A DNA stretch of 64,000 nucleotides from Protaetiibacter mangrovi. GTDB taxonomy: Bacteria > Actinomycetota > Actinomycetes > Actinomycetales > Microbacteriaceae. The position numbers and the translations under genes were made by a program. Position 1 is the stretch's first letter, and each line of letters begins with the position of its first letter. The notes under the pieces were generated by a model. That model was not told the DNA's origin. It did not search any database and was given only the letters and a program-made list of their open reading frames with translations. The stretch covers positions 372,001 through 436,000 of the forward strand of contig NZ_JANTHX010000004.1 in NCBI RefSeq assembly GCF_024752305.1. Reading direction: 5' to 3'. Shown here one piece after another: positions 19,367-29,051 of this stretch.

Positions 19367-20926
19367 ATGACGACCTCCCGCCGAGTCGGCGACCTCGCCG
19401 TCGTGTTCGCAGCCGCCCTCGCCCTCAGCGGATGCGGCATCCTGCCCCTGTTCCCGGTCGGCGGCGGCACCGCCACCAGCAGCCCCGCCCCCGCCGACGA
19501 CGTGCCCGCCGAGCTCCAGCCGTTCTACACGCAGCAGCTCGACTGGTCGGGATGCGGGGCGAGCGGCATCGACTGCACCGAGGTCACCGTGCCGCTCGAC
19601 TGGAGCGACCCGACGGGCGACACCATGCAGCTCGCCGTCGCGCGGCACCGGGCGACGGGCGCCTCGCTCGGGTCGCTGCTCATCAACCCGGGCGGTCCCG
19701 GCGGCTCGGGCTACGACTTCGTGCACGACTCGGTCGACTACATCGTCACCCAGGACGTGCTCGCGAACTACGACGTGATCGGCTTCGACCCCCGCGGGGT
19801 CAACCACTCCGACCCGATCGCCTGCTACACCGACGCGGCCGACCAGGACGAGTGGCTCTACGGCACCTACTCCTCGGCCTACGGCACGCAGGGCTGGCTC
19901 GACGAGCTCACCGGCCGCGCCGAGGACTGGGCGTCCGCGTGCGAGGAGAACACCGGGGCGCTGCTCGGCCACCTCGACGCCGCATCGGTCGCCCGCGACA
20001 TGGACGTCATGCGGGCGGTGCTGGGCGACACCGAGCTGCACTACCTCGGCTACTCCTACGGCACCTACCTCGGCACGGTGTACGCCGAGCTGTTCCCGGA
20101 GAAGGTCGGTCGGATGGTGCTCGACGGCGCCGTCGACCCGCAGGTCGGCGACCTCGACGCGCTCGCCGTGCAGATGGCCGGCTTCGACTCGGCCCTGCGC
20201 GCCTACATGCAGTGGTGCCTGCCGCAGTCGGACTGCCCGTTCTCCGGAAGCGCCGACACCGCGCTGAAATCGGTGCGGCAGATGCTCGACACCGTCGACG
20301 CACGCCACTTCGTCGCCTCCGACGGGCGCGAGCTCGACTCGGCGACCACGGCGACGGGCATCATCTTCACGCTGTACTCGGAGAGCTACTGGCCCTATCT
20401 CTCGGAGCTCTTCACCGACCTGCGCAAGGGGGACGCCGACACGGTGTTCACCTACGCCGACGCCTACAACGGCCGACAGGCCGACGGCAGCTACTCCGAC
20501 AACTCCATGGACATCTACACGGCCGTGACCTGCGACGAGGGCACCCTCGGCTCCGACGGGGTCGACGTGTTCGACGGGCTGGCGAAGATCGACGCCGCGG
20601 CGCCCATCCTGGGGCGCTACGCGGCGTACGACGACTACGCGGTGCTCAAGGTGGTGTGCGCGAACTGGCCGGTGCCGACCGCGACCCTGCCCGACGCCTT
20701 CACGGCCGACGGGGCCGCCCCGATCATGGTCGTCGGCACCACCAACGACCCCGCCACCCCGTACGCGAACGCGAAGTCCCTGGCGAACCAGCTCTCGAGC
20801 GGGTTCCTCGTGACCTATCAGGGCGAGGGGCACACGATCTACGCCCAGGGCGTGGCCTGCGTCGACGACACGGTCGACGCCTACCTGATCTCGGGCACCG
20901 TCCCCGCGGCGGACCCGCAGTGCTGA
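19367..20926 (+). CDS. Alpha/beta-hydrolase lipoprotein, tripeptidyl-aminopeptidase-like
   Basis: 519 residues. Lipobox L-S-G-C near residue 23, so it is membrane-anchored outside the cell. Family marks: VPLDWSDPTGDTMQLAVARHRA, the oxyanion loop NPGGPGGSG, FDPRGVNHSDPI, and the nucleophile elbow GYSYGTYLG. A C-terminal cap ends with VVGTTNDPATPY (catalytic Asp) and GEGHTIYA (catalytic His). This is the Streptomyces SlpD/SlpE-tripeptidyl peptidase group, which trims peptides from N-termini. TAGGCT lies exactly 6 nt before the ATG although the previous gene ends only 4 bp upstream, so it may have its own leaderless transcript. Confidence 0.88.
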   Translation: MTTSRRVGDLAVVFAAALALSGCGILPLFPVGGGTATSSPAPADDVPAELQPFYTQQLDWSGCGASGIDCTEVTVPLDWSDPTGDTMQLAVARHRATGASLGSLLINPGGPGGSGYDFVHDSVDYIVTQDVLANYDVIGFDPRGVNHSDPIACYTDAADQDEWLYGTYSSAYGTQGWLDELTGRAEDWASACEENTGALLGHLDAASVARDMDVMRAVLGDTELHYLGYSYGTYLGTVYAELFPEKVGRMVLDGAVDPQVGDLDALAVQMAGFDSALRAYMQWCLPQSDCPFSGSADTALKSVRQMLDTVDARHFVASDGRELDSATTATGIIFTLYSESYWPYLSELFTDLRKGDADTVFTYADAYNGRQADGSYSDNSMDIYTAVTCDEGTLGSDGVDVFDGLAKIDAAAPILGRYAAYDDYAVLKVVCANWPVPTATLPDAFTADGAAPIMVVGTTNDPATPYANAKSLANQLSSGFLVTYQGEGHTIYAQGVACVDDTVDAYLISGTVPAADPQC

Positions 20927-20945
20927 GGGTGCGGGGCCGCCTGCG

Positions 20946-22169
20946 GTGAGCCGCCGTCTCACCATCCTGTTCGCGGGGGCCGAGGCGCTCCTGGTCGCCG
21001 CGATCGGCGTCGCGATCCCGCTGCTGCTCGCGACCCTGCTGTGGGCGATCCAGTTCGGCTTCGGACCCGACTGGGCGGGGTTCTGGCGGGCCGCCGTCGA
21101 CGTGTGGCTGATCGGTCACGGCGTCGACGTCACCTTCGTGCTCGACGAGGTGACGGCCGTCACCATCGGCGCGCCCGAGGGGACCGTCGTGCTCGTCTCG
21201 ATCGCCGCGCTCGGCTTCGCGCTGCTGACCCTGCTGCTCGGGGTGCGCGCGGGGGCGCGGGTGGCGGAGACCGGGCACCGGATGCTGGGGGAGCTCGCCG
21301 CGTTCCTCGCGTTCGGCGGCGTCTCGCTGCTGCTGACGCTCTCGGCCGTGCACCCGGCGGCGCGCCCGTCGATCTGGCAGGGCGCCCTGCTGCCCGCGCT
21401 GGTGTTCGGCCTCGGGCTGCTGCTCGGCGTGCTGCGCGCCGACGCCGACCGCGGTGCCGGCACCTGGGACCGGCTGGGACGCGTCACCGCATCCTGGGGC
21501 GCCCCCCTCCGCGGCGGTATCGTGGCCGCGCTCAAGGCGGGCGCCGCATCCGTGATGCTCGTGCTCGCGGCGAGCGCCGTGGCCGCCACCGTCGTGCTCG
21601 TGCTCGGGTACGCCCAGGTGATCCGCATGTACGAGACCCTGCACACCGAGGTGCTCGGCGGCGTCGTGCTGACCGCCGCCCAGTTCGCGTTCGTGCCGAA
21701 CATCGTCGTCTGGGTCGCCTCCTGGTTCGCGGGCCCCGGATTCGCGCTCGGGGTCGGTTCGCAGGTGTCGCCGCTCGGCACCTCCGTCGGGCCGCTCCCG
21801 ACGATCCCCGTGCTCGGCGCCCTGCCCGCCGGCGAGCTGACGTTCGGCTTCGTCGGCCTCGCGGTGCCGGTCGTCGCCGCCTTCCTCGCGGCCACCGCGG
21901 TGCGCCCGGCGCTCCTGCGCGCCGTCGGCGAGGGATCCCGTCTCGGATGGTCGGCGTTCGCGGCGCTCGCGGGCGGCGTGACGGGCGGACTGCTCTTCGC
22001 CCTGCTCGCCGCGGCATCCGCCGGCGGACTCGGTCCGGGGCGCTTCAGCCAGGTGGGCCCCGACCCGCTCGCCGTGGGACTGGCCTCCGGGCTGGAGTTC
22101 GCCGTGGGCCTCGCACTCGGCTTCGCCGCCGCCTCCCTCCCCGCGCTCCTGCGCGGGCGTGGCCGGTAG
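20946..22169 (+). CDS. DUF6350 family polytopic membrane protein
   Basis: 407 residues with about ten hydrophobic segments and short loops, start GTG 20946. The position directly before purN and purH and the topology are what is usual for DUF6350 proteins in Actinobacteria; a role in division or envelope has been proposed for relatives but nothing in the sequence proves it. Visible motifs include [21 protein letters not shown] and a Pro/Gly-rich re-entrant-like stretch after it. It lies 19 bp after the peptidase gene and 9 bp before purN. Confidence 0.72.
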   Translation: MSRRLTILFAGAEALLVAAIGVAIPLLLATLLWAIQFGFGPDWAGFWRAAVDVWLIGHGVDVTFVLDEVTAVTIGAPEGTVVLVSIAALGFALLTLLLGVRAGARVAETGHRMLGELAAFLAFGGVSLLLTLSAVHPAARPSIWQGALLPALVFGLGLLLGVLRADADRGAGTWDRLGRVTASWGAPLRGGIVAALKAGAASVMLVLAASAVAATVVLVLGYAQVIRMYETLHTEVLGGVVLTAAQFAFVPNIVVWVASWFAGPGFALGVGSQVSPLGTSVGPLPTIPVLGALPAGELTFGFVGLAVPVVAAFLAATAVRPALLRAVGEGSRLGWSAFAALAGGVTGGLLFALLAAASAGGLGPGRFSQVGPDPLAVGLASGLEFAVGLALGFAAASLPALLRGRGR

Positions 22170-22178
22170 GCTGGGCGG

Positions 22179-22766
22179 GTGCTGCGGGTCGTCGTCCTCA
22201 TCTCCGGGGGCGGGTCCAACCTCCGCGCCCTCCTCGAGGCCGCGCAGGACGCCGAGTTCCCCGCCCGCGTCGTGGCGGTCGGAGCCGACCGGCAGGCCGA
22301 CGGCCTCGCCCACGCGGAGCTCTTCGGCATCCCGTCGTTCGTCGTGCCCTACAGCTCCTTCGCATCGCGGGAGGCGTGGGGCGAGGAGCTGCTGAACCGG
22401 CTGCGCGAGTGGCAGCCCGACCTGGTGATCCTGTCGGGCCTCATGAAGCTGCTGCCGCATCAGGTCGTCGCCGAGTACAGCCCCCGGATCATCAACACCC
22501 ATCCCGCGTATCTGCCCGAGTTCCCCGGGGCCCACGGGGTGCGCGACGCGCTCGCCGCGGGCGCCGAGCAGACCGGCGCGAGCATCATCGTCGTCGACGA
22601 CGGCGTCGACGAGGGGCCCATCCTCGCCCAGCGGCGGGTGCCGATCGAGCCGGGCGACACGGAGACGTCGCTGCACGAGCGCATCAAACCCGTCGAGCGG
22701 GAGCTGCTGATCCAGACCGTGCTCGACATCGCGAACCAGACCATCCACCTCGAGGAGTACCGTTGA
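22179..22766 (+). CDS. purN: Phosphoribosylglycinamide formyltransferase
   Basis: 195 residues. It transfers formyl from 10-formyl-THF to GAR in purine synthesis. Phosphate loop [10 protein letters not shown] at 10-19, and catalytic Asn106, His108 ([10 protein letters not shown]) and Asp144 ([10 protein letters not shown]), which fall on the same residue numbers as in the E. coli enzyme. GTG start at 22179; TAGGCT is exactly 6 nt upstream, so it is probably leaderless despite lying 9 bp after the preceding gene. The stop overlaps the purH start. Confidence 0.96.
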   Translation: MLRVVVLISGGGSNLRALLEAAQDAEFPARVVAVGADRQADGLAHAELFGIPSFVVPYSSFASREAWGEELLNRLREWQPDLVILSGLMKLLPHQVVAEYSPRIINTHPAYLPEFPGAHGVRDALAAGAEQTGASIIVVDDGVDEGPILAQRRVPIEPGDTETSLHERIKPVERELLIQTVLDIANQTIHLEEYR

Positions 22767-24349
22767 GCGGCCCCGCGATCGACCCGTCCCTCTACCGCGA
22801 ACGCGACCGGGTTCCCATCCGCCGTGCGCTCGTCGCCGTCTCCGACAAGACCGGGCTCGTCGAGCTGGCGCGCGCCCTCGTCGAGGCGGACGTCGAGATC
22901 GTCTCCACCGGAGGCACCTCGAAGGCCATCGCGGATGCCGGCCTGCCCGTCACCCAGATCGGCGACCTGACCGGCTTCCCCGAGCACCTCGACGGCCGGG
23001 TGCGCACCCTGCACCCCAAGGTGCACTCGGGCCTCCTCGCCGACCTGCGACTCGAGAGCCACGAGGCCGAGCTGGCGCGCTTCGAGATCGAGCCATTCGA
23101 GCTCGTCGTCGTCAACCTCTACCCCTTCGCCGAGACCGTCGCCTCGGGGGCTGCCCCGGACGCGGTGATCGAGCAGATCGACATCGGCGGCCCCGCGATG
23201 GTGCGCGCCTCCGCCAAGAACCACGCCAACGTCGCGGTCGTCGTGTCGCCCGCCCGCTACGGCGACATCGTGCACGCGCTGGAGGTGGGGGGCACGACCC
23301 TCGCCGAGCGCCGCGAACTGGCCCGCGAGGCGTTCCGCCACACGGCGAGCTACGACGTCGCGGTCGCGAGCTGGATCGGAAACGTGCTCGCCCCGGACGA
23401 CGAGGGCTCCGGCTTCCCCGGGTGGGCGGCCGCCACCTGGACCCGCGCCGAGGTGCTGCGCTACGGCGAGAACTCCCACCAGCGCGCCGCCCTCTACCGC
23501 GAGCCCCACGGGCTCGGCATCGCCGAGGCCACCCAACTGCAGGGCAAGGAGATGTCCTACAACAACTACGTCGACGCGGATGCGGCGCTCCGTGCCGCCT
23601 ACGACCACCACGGCCCCGCCGTCGCGATCATCAAGCACGCCAACCCGTGCGGCATCGCCACCGCCGACACCATCGCCGCCGCCCACGCCCTCGCGCACGC
23701 CTGCGACCCGGTGTCGGCGTACGGCGGCGTCATCGCCGCGAACCGCCCGATCACGCGCGAGGCGGCCGAGTCGATCGCGCCGATCTTCACCGAGGTGATC
23801 GTGGCCCCCGGGTTCGAGCCGGGAGCGCTCGAGGTGCTCGCCGCCAAGAAGAACCTGCGTCTGCTCCAGCTGCCCGAGGGCTACGCGCGCACCGAGACCG
23901 AGCTGCGTCAGATCTCCGGAGGACTGCTGCTGCAGCAGTCCGACGACCACTTCACGCCCGCCCTGCAGTGGAAGCTCGCGACCGGCGAGCCCGCCGACGC
24001 GGCCACCCTCGCCGACCTCGAGTTCGCCTGGCGGGCCGTGCGCGCGGTCAAGTCGAACGCCATCCTGCTCGCCTCCGGCGGCGCCTCCGTCGGGGTCGGC
24101 ATGGGGCAGGTCAACCGGGTCGACTCCTGCAAGCTCGCCGTCGAGCGGGCCGGGGAGCGCGCCGCGGGCTCGGTCGCCGCATCCGACGCGTTCTTCCCCT
24201 TCGACGACGGCCCCCGCATCCTGCTCGAGGCCGGCGTGCGCGCCATCGTGCAGCCCGGCGGTTCGATCCGCGACGACGACGTCATCGCGGCATGCGCCGA
24301 GTACGGCGCGACCCTCTACCTCACCGGAGAACGCCACTTCTTCCACTGA
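22763..24349 (+). CDS. purH: Bifunctional AICAR transformylase / IMP cyclohydrolase
   Basis: 528 residues. It carries out the last two steps of IMP synthesis. The N-terminal IMP cyclohydrolase domain has [24 protein letters not shown] and the [17 protein letters not shown] signature; the C-terminal transformylase domain has the catalytic Lys-His pair in [10 protein letters not shown] and the closing [10 protein letters not shown]. The start is a TTG at 22763 (TTGA overlap with the purN stop); no ATG or GTG fits better, since this frame must begin before residue [12 protein letters not shown]. Coupled translation with purN is likely. Confidence 0.95.
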   Translation: MSGPAIDPSLYRERDRVPIRRALVAVSDKTGLVELARALVEADVEIVSTGGTSKAIADAGLPVTQIGDLTGFPEHLDGRVRTLHPKVHSGLLADLRLESHEAELARFEIEPFELVVVNLYPFAETVASGAAPDAVIEQIDIGGPAMVRASAKNHANVAVVVSPARYGDIVHALEVGGTTLAERRELAREAFRHTASYDVAVASWIGNVLAPDDEGSGFPGWAAATWTRAEVLRYGENSHQRAALYREPHGLGIAEATQLQGKEMSYNNYVDADAALRAAYDHHGPAVAIIKHANPCGIATADTIAAAHALAHACDPVSAYGGVIAANRPITREAAESIAPIFTEVIVAPGFEPGALEVLAAKKNLRLLQLPEGYARTETELRQISGGLLLQQSDDHFTPALQWKLATGEPADAATLADLEFAWRAVRAVKSNAILLASGGASVGVGMGQVNRVDSCKLAVERAGERAAGSVAASDAFFPFDDGPRILLEAGVRAIVQPGGSIRDDDVIAACAEYGATLYLTGERHFFH

Positions 24350-24368
24350 GTCTTCTTGCGCCGCGATA

Positions 24369-24541
24369 ATCCGCGGCGCCGGCCGTATCCGCGCACGAGC
24401 GCGGTCGCGCGCGGATCCGGGTGCCGACACAGTCGCGGTCGTGCGAGATCCGCGGCGCCGGCCCGATCCGTGCACGAGCGCGGTCGCGCGCGAATACGGG
24501 TGCCGACACAGTCTCGGTGGTGCGGGATCCGCGGCGCCCCG
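24369..24541. repeat. 79-bp tandem repeat, two full copies and part of a third
   Basis: Copies begin ATCCGCGGCGCC at 24369, 24448 and 24527, an exact 79-bp period. Copies 1 and 2 differ at only a few bases; the third stops after about 13 bp. The unit contains GCACGAGCGCGGTCGCGCGC and TGCCGACACAGTC blocks and can fold on itself. It fills most of the 486-bp gap between purH and the ABC exporter genes. No gene is visible in it. Confidence 0.85.
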
Positions 24542-24572
24542 GGGGCATCTGCTCAGCGCGGATGAGCGGGTG

Positions 24573-24602
24573 TTGCAGTGTCGGAGGCGGCGGGCATATT
24601 CT
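24573..24602 (+). promoter_or_regulatory. Sigma-70-type promoter ahead of the leader ORF
   Basis: TTGCAG (24573-24578), 18-nt spacer, TATTCT (24597-24602). Transcription would start near 24609, about 50 nt before the leader ORF and 225 nt before the first ABC gene. Confidence 0.5.
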
Positions 24603-24658
24603 GTAGGGCTGCTCGGGCATCATCCGGGCGGACGAGGCTCGCACAACGAGGAGGCATC

Positions 24659-24733
24659 ATGACGAACACCGGTAGCAAGCGCCCTGTCGAGGCCGCGAAG
24701 CCGGCCGTCGCCTCCCTCCCGCGGCGTCCGTAG
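24659..24733 (+). CDS. 24-codon leader ORF
   Basis: Short ORF starting ATGACGAACACC, encoding 24 residues that end VASLPRRP then TAG. It has one of the best SD sequences in the window (GAGGAGG, 5 nt before the ATG), a promoter upstream, and a hairpin 24 nt after its stop. The Pro/Arg-rich C-terminus would slow ribosomes. This is the layout of a regulatory leader peptide for the ABC exporter genes that begin 102 bp later. A fortuitous ORF is possible, but the SD argues for translation. Confidence 0.5.
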   Translation: MTNTGSKRPVEAAKPAVASLPRRP

Positions 24734-24756
24734 CGGCGCAGCCCGCCCGCCTGTCA

Positions 24757-24777
24757 CGACGGATCCGGAATCCGTCG
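24757..24777 (+). terminator. Hairpin between leader ORF and ABC exporter genes
   Basis: 8-bp perfect stem (24757-24764 with 24770-24777), loop CCGGA, followed by AATCCCCTC. Possible attenuator; weak as a stand-alone terminator because there is no T-run. Confidence 0.4.
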
Positions 24778-24835
24778 AATCCCCTCAACGTTCCACCACT
24801 CGTGCGCGAACTCTCGCGCGTTCCCTGGATGTCCC

Positions 24836-26662
24836 ATGTCTGATCAGTCGATCCCGCCCTCCTCGTCCCCCGGGACGGTGCGCACGCTGCTGCGCATCCT
24901 GCCCTTCGTCCGGCCGTTCCTCGGCCGCACCATCGTGAGCTTCGTCGTCTACGTCGTGCTCGTGCTCGTGCAGCTCGCGGTGCCCGTGGTGCTGCAGTGG
25001 ATCGTCGACGGTCCGCTCGCGACCGGCGACGCCCGCCAGATCTGGCCCGCCGCCGGGCTCGTGCTCGCGCTCGGCGTGGCCGAGGGGCTGCTCATCATGC
25101 TGCGGCGCTTCCTGGTGCTCACCCCCTCGACGCACATCGAGGCGTCGATGCGCAACACCCTCTACGCGAAGCTGCAGGATCTGCCGGTCGCCTTCCACGA
25201 CCGCTGGCAGTCGGGCCAGCTGCTCTCGCGCGCCATGGGCGACCTCGGCACCATCCGCCGCTGGCTCGCGTTCGGCGTGATCCTGCTGGTCGGCAACGTC
25301 GTCGTGATCGTCGTCGGCTTCGGCATCCTGTTCACCTGGTCGTGGCAGCTCGCGCTCGTCTTCATCGTCGCGTCGGTGCCGATGTGGGTCGTCGGGTTCC
25401 GCTTCGAGCACCGCTACTCGCTCGTGTCGCGTCGCGCACAGGACCAGCAGGGCGACCTGGCGACGACCGTCGAGGAGTCGGTGCACGGCATCCGGGTGCT
25501 CAAGGCCTTCGGTCGCGGCAAGCACAGCCTCGAGGCCTTCCTGCGGCAGGCCGAGGAGCTGCGCGGCACCGAGCTGGAGAAGGCCCGGTCGATCGCCGGC
25601 CTCTGGCTCTGGCTGCTGCTCATCCCCGACACCGCGTTCGCGCTCTCGCTGCTCGGCGGCGTGGTGCTGGCCGCGAGCGGTCAGCTCACGGTCGGCGGAC
25701 TCATCGCCTTCTTCGCCGCCGCGTCCGTGCTGCGCTGGCCGATCGAGTCGATCGGGTGGCTGCTGTCGATGACGTTCGAGACCCGCACCGCGGTCGAGCG
25801 GCTCTTCGAGGTGCTCGACGAGCCCAACCCGATCCGCGATCCGGAGCACCCGGTGACGGTCGCCGAGCCGCGCGGCCGGCTCGTCTTCGAGCACGTGCAC
25901 TTCCGCTACCAGGATTCGCCGGCCTCGGTGCCCGACCTGCTCGAGGACATCACCCTCGAGGTGGAGCCGGGCGAGACCATGGCGCTCGTCGGGCTGACCG
26001 GTTCGGGCAAGACCACCCTCACCGCGCTCACCACCCGGCTCTACGACGTGACGGGCGGCCGGGTGCTGATCGATGGCGTCGACGTGCGAGACCTCACCCG
26101 CGAGGAGCTGCGCGCCCGGATCGCGATGGCGTTCGAGGAGGCGACGCTGTTCTCGGCCTCCGTGCGCGAGAACGTGCTGCTCGGGCGCCCCGAGCTCGAC
26201 GTCGACTCGCCGGAGGGCGAGGCGGTGCTCGCGGAGGCGCTCGACATCGCGCAGGCCGAGTTCGTGGAGCGGCTCCCGATGGGCGCCGACACGACCATCG
26301 GCGAGGAGGGGTTGAGCCTCTCGGGCGGCCAGCGCCAGCGCATCGCGCTCGCCCGCGCGGTGGCGGCTCGGCCCTCGGTGCTCGTGCTCGACGACCCGCT
26401 CTCGGCGCTCGACGTCGACACGGAGGCGCGCGTCGAGGCGGGGCTGCGCCGCGTGCTCGCCGACACGACCGCGCTCGTCGTGGCCCACCGTCCGTCGACC
26501 GTCATGCTCGCGGACCGCGTCGCCCTGCTCGAGGACGGCCGCATCACCGATGTCGGGCGGCACTCGGAGCTGCTCGAGCGCAACCCCCACTACCGTCACG
26601 TGATCTCGTCGCTCGACGACGATCGCGATACCGAGCAGGCCCCCCAGGAGGTGATCGCGTGA
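24836..26662 (+). CDS. ABC exporter subunit with degenerate ATPase site
   Basis: 608 residues: six-helix exporter membrane domain (about 20-320) fused to an ATPase domain. Walker [11 protein letters not shown], signature [11 protein letters not shown] and H-loop VAHRPSTV are intact, but Walker B reads [11 protein letters not shown]: the catalytic Glu is Asp. This is typical of one half of heterodimeric type IV exporters such as TM287/288 or BmrCD. The second half follows with a 4-bp GTGA overlap. No good SD is seen before the ATG at 24836, which is consistent with control from the upstream leader. The cargo could be a drug, lipid or peptide; the sequence does not say. Confidence 0.92.
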   Translation: MSDQSIPPSSSPGTVRTLLRILPFVRPFLGRTIVSFVVYVVLVLVQLAVPVVLQWIVDGPLATGDARQIWPAAGLVLALGVAEGLLIMLRRFLVLTPSTHIEASMRNTLYAKLQDLPVAFHDRWQSGQLLSRAMGDLGTIRRWLAFGVILLVGNVVVIVVGFGILFTWSWQLALVFIVASVPMWVVGFRFEHRYSLVSRRAQDQQGDLATTVEESVHGIRVLKAFGRGKHSLEAFLRQAEELRGTELEKARSIAGLWLWLLLIPDTAFALSLLGGVVLAASGQLTVGGLIAFFAAASVLRWPIESIGWLLSMTFETRTAVERLFEVLDEPNPIRDPEHPVTVAEPRGRLVFEHVHFRYQDSPASVPDLLEDITLEVEPGETMALVGLTGSGKTTLTALTTRLYDVTGGRVLIDGVDVRDLTREELRARIAMAFEEATLFSASVRENVLLGRPELDVDSPEGEAVLAEALDIAQAEFVERLPMGADTTIGEEGLSLSGGQRQRIALARAVAARPSVLVLDDPLSALDVDTEARVEAGLRRVLADTTALVVAHRPSTVMLADRVALLEDGRITDVGRHSELLERNPHYRHVISSLDDDRDTEQAPQEVIA

Positions 26663-28470
26663 GCACGCTCGAAGGCGTCGAGGGCGAAGACCGTCAGGAC
26701 TACACGCGCGAGGAGAGCCGCGCCATGCGGCAGCGCTCGCTCGTGCTGCTCGGCTCGCTGCTGCGACCCCTGCGCGGTCGGGTGATCGTCGCGATGGTGA
26801 TCGTCGCGGCGAGCACCGGGCTGCAGACCGCGGGCCCGGCGCTCATCGCGTTCGGCATCGACGCGGGGCTGCCCGCCATCGTCGAGCGGCAGGACGCGAT
26901 GCCGCTCGCGCTCGTCGTGCTGCTCTACCTGACGGCGGCCATCGTGGGCGCCGTCCTGATGTGGCACTACACGATGCTGTCGGCGCGCATCAGTCAGGCG
27001 TTCCTGTTCGACCTGCGCGGCCGCATCTACCGGCACGCGCAGCTGCTGAGCCTCGAGTTCCACGAGAGCTACACCTCGGGGCGCATCATCGCGCGGCAGA
27101 CGAACGACCTCGACTCGATCCGCGAACTGCTCGACTCGGGGATCCAGGGGCTCATCCGCGGCGTGCTCTACATGGCGTTCATCGCGGTCGCCCTGCTGTT
27201 CCTCGATCCGCTGTCGGCGGTCGTCATCGCGTGCTCGCTGCCGATCCTGGCGCTGCTGACCCGATGGTTCCAGGTGACGTCGCAGCGCGCCTTCCGCGCC
27301 ACCCGTGTGCACTCGGCGCGGCTCATCGTCAAGTTCGTCGAGACGATGACGGGCATCCGGGCCGTGAAGGCGTTCCGCGCGGAGCGACGCAACGAGCGGG
27401 AGTTCGGCGCGACCACCGAGGCGTATCGCGACGCCAACGCGAAGGCGATCGGCGTGTTCGGCGTCTTCGACCCGAGTCTCGTCGTGATCGGCAACGTGGT
27501 CGTGGCGGTGGTGCTGCTCGTCGGCGGGCTCCGGGTGGCCGAGGGGTCGCTCGCGGTCGGCGTGCTGCTCGCCGCGCTCATGTACACCCGCCGGTTCTTC
27601 GACCCGATGGAGGAGATGGCGCAGTTCTACAACTCCTACCAATCGGCCGCGGCGGCGCTCGAGAAGATCTCGGGAGTGCTCGACGAGAACCCGACGGTTC
27701 CGGATCCGACCCGGCCGGTCGACCTGTGGAGGGCGCGCGGGGCCCTCGACTTCGACGACGTGCGCTTCGCCTACCGCGAGGACCTCGTGGTGCTGCCCGA
27801 CTTCGAGCTGCACATCCCGGCCGGCCAGACCGTCGCGCTCGTCGGATCGACGGGGGCCGGCAAGTCGACGCTCGCGAAGCTCGTAGCGCGGTTCTACGAC
27901 CCCACCACGGGGTCGGTGCGGCTCGACGGCGTCGACCTGCGCGAGCTGCACCCGAAGGATCTGCGCCGGGCCATCGTCATGGTGACGCAGGAGGCGTACC
28001 TGTTCTCGGGCTCGGTGGCCGACAACATCGCGCTCGGCAAGCCCGGAGCCTCGCTCGACGAGATCCAGGCGGCGGCGCGCGCGGTCGGGGCGCACGAGTT
28101 CATCACGGCGCTGCCCGACGGCTACGACACGGATGTGAACAAGCGCGGCGGGCGCGTCTCCGCCGGTCAGCGGCAGCTGCTGTCGTTCGCGCGCGCGTTC
28201 CTCGCCGACCCGGCGGTGCTGATCCTCGACGAGGCGACGGCCTCGCTCGACATCCCGAGCGAGCGGCTCGTGCAGGAGGGCCTCACCACCCTGCTCTCGG
28301 ATCGCACCGCGATCGTCATCGCGCACCGTCTGTCGACGGTCGCGATCGCCGATCGGGTGCTCGTGATGGAGCACGGTCGGATCGTCGAGGACGGCACCCC
28401 CGAGGAGCTCATCGGAGGAACGGGACGCTTCGCGGCGCTGCACAAGGCCTGGAAGGACTCGCTGGTCTGA
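26659..28470 (+). CDS. ABC exporter subunit with canonical ATPase site
   Basis: 603 residues, GTG start at 26659. Exporter membrane domain (about 35-330), then the ATPase: Walker [11 protein letters not shown], Walker [13 protein letters not shown] with the catalytic Glu present, H-loop IAHRLSTV. Its signature is the slightly altered [12 protein letters not shown]. In a heterodimer this signature faces the degenerate Walker site of the partner, so one composite site is weak and the other is active, as known for this exporter class. Confidence 0.93.
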   Translation: MSTLEGVEGEDRQDYTREESRAMRQRSLVLLGSLLRPLRGRVIVAMVIVAASTGLQTAGPALIAFGIDAGLPAIVERQDAMPLALVVLLYLTAAIVGAVLMWHYTMLSARISQAFLFDLRGRIYRHAQLLSLEFHESYTSGRIIARQTNDLDSIRELLDSGIQGLIRGVLYMAFIAVALLFLDPLSAVVIACSLPILALLTRWFQVTSQRAFRATRVHSARLIVKFVETMTGIRAVKAFRAERRNEREFGATTEAYRDANAKAIGVFGVFDPSLVVIGNVVVAVVLLVGGLRVAEGSLAVGVLLAALMYTRRFFDPMEEMAQFYNSYQSAAAALEKISGVLDENPTVPDPTRPVDLWRARGALDFDDVRFAYREDLVVLPDFELHIPAGQTVALVGSTGAGKSTLAKLVARFYDPTTGSVRLDGVDLRELHPKDLRRAIVMVTQEAYLFSGSVADNIALGKPGASLDEIQAAARAVGAHEFITALPDGYDTDVNKRGGRVSAGQRQLLSFARAFLADPAVLILDEATASLDIPSERLVQEGLTTLLSDRTAIVIAHRLSTVAIADRVLVMEHGRIVEDGTPEELIGGTGRFAALHKAWKDSLV

Positions 28471-28487
28471 GCGCGCGCTGGAGCCCC

Positions 28488-28964
28488 TCAGCCCAGGGCG
28501 TTGACGATGATCACCAGCACGAGCACGACCGCGGCGACGCCGCCGGCCGCGACACCGAGCATGGTGAACAGCTTCTTCCGGTCGAGGGCCTCGCGGAATC
28601 CGAGCCCGCCCGCCTCGCGGCGCACGAAGCGGCGGATGGGCTCGGCGCTCACCCGCAGGTCGACCTCGTCCTTGAGGCTCTGCTTGACCCCGCCGACCGG
28701 CGCCGCCACGAAGTGGGGTGCCTCGTCGCCACCCCACTCGATGTGGCGCGGGATCTCGACGATCGTGAACGTCGAGTCGATCTCGTCGGTGATGATCTGG
28801 AAGCTCGACGTCTCGCTGAGGTTGGTGTGCGCGATGAGCGGCCACCACTGCCGGTTCGCGAGGTCGAGGTCGATCGTGAATCCCTTGGCGGTGCGGGAGA
28901 ACACGAATGCCGTGCCCTGCATGTGCCTCTGCATCATCGCCATGAGGTCGTCGGTTCGGGTCAT
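28488..28964 (-). CDS. Tail-anchored protein of unknown function
   Basis: 158 residues. A soluble N-terminal domain with alternating strands (FVFSRTAKGFTIDLDL, WWPLIAHTNLSE, FTIVEIPRHIEWG) and a single C-terminal helix (about 133-155, LFTMLGVAAGGVAAVVLVLVIIV), so the domain faces the cytoplasm with the tail in the membrane. I do not recognise the family. On the minus strand TACCCT is 7 nt before the ATG, pointing to a leaderless mRNA. It converges on the ABC exporter operon with an 17-bp gap. Confidence 0.65.
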   Translation of the reverse strand: MTRTDDLMAMMQRHMQGTAFVFSRTAKGFTIDLDLANRQWWPLIAHTNLSETSSFQIITDEIDSTFTIVEIPRHIEWGGDEAPHFVAAPVGGVKQSLKDEVDLRVSAEPIRRFVRREAGGLGFREALDRKKLFTMLGVAAGGVAAVVLVLVIIVNALG

Positions 28965-29051
28965 GGCAGCGAGGGTACCGGCGCCACCCTCGGCCGGATA
29001 CGCGCCATTTCGGGGGAGGGGCGACCGCGCGGGCGACCGTAGACTCGTCGG

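Noticed and set aside
24369-24541. CRISPR array
   Set aside because: The units are contiguous 79-bp copies with no variable spacers, and no cas gene is nearby.
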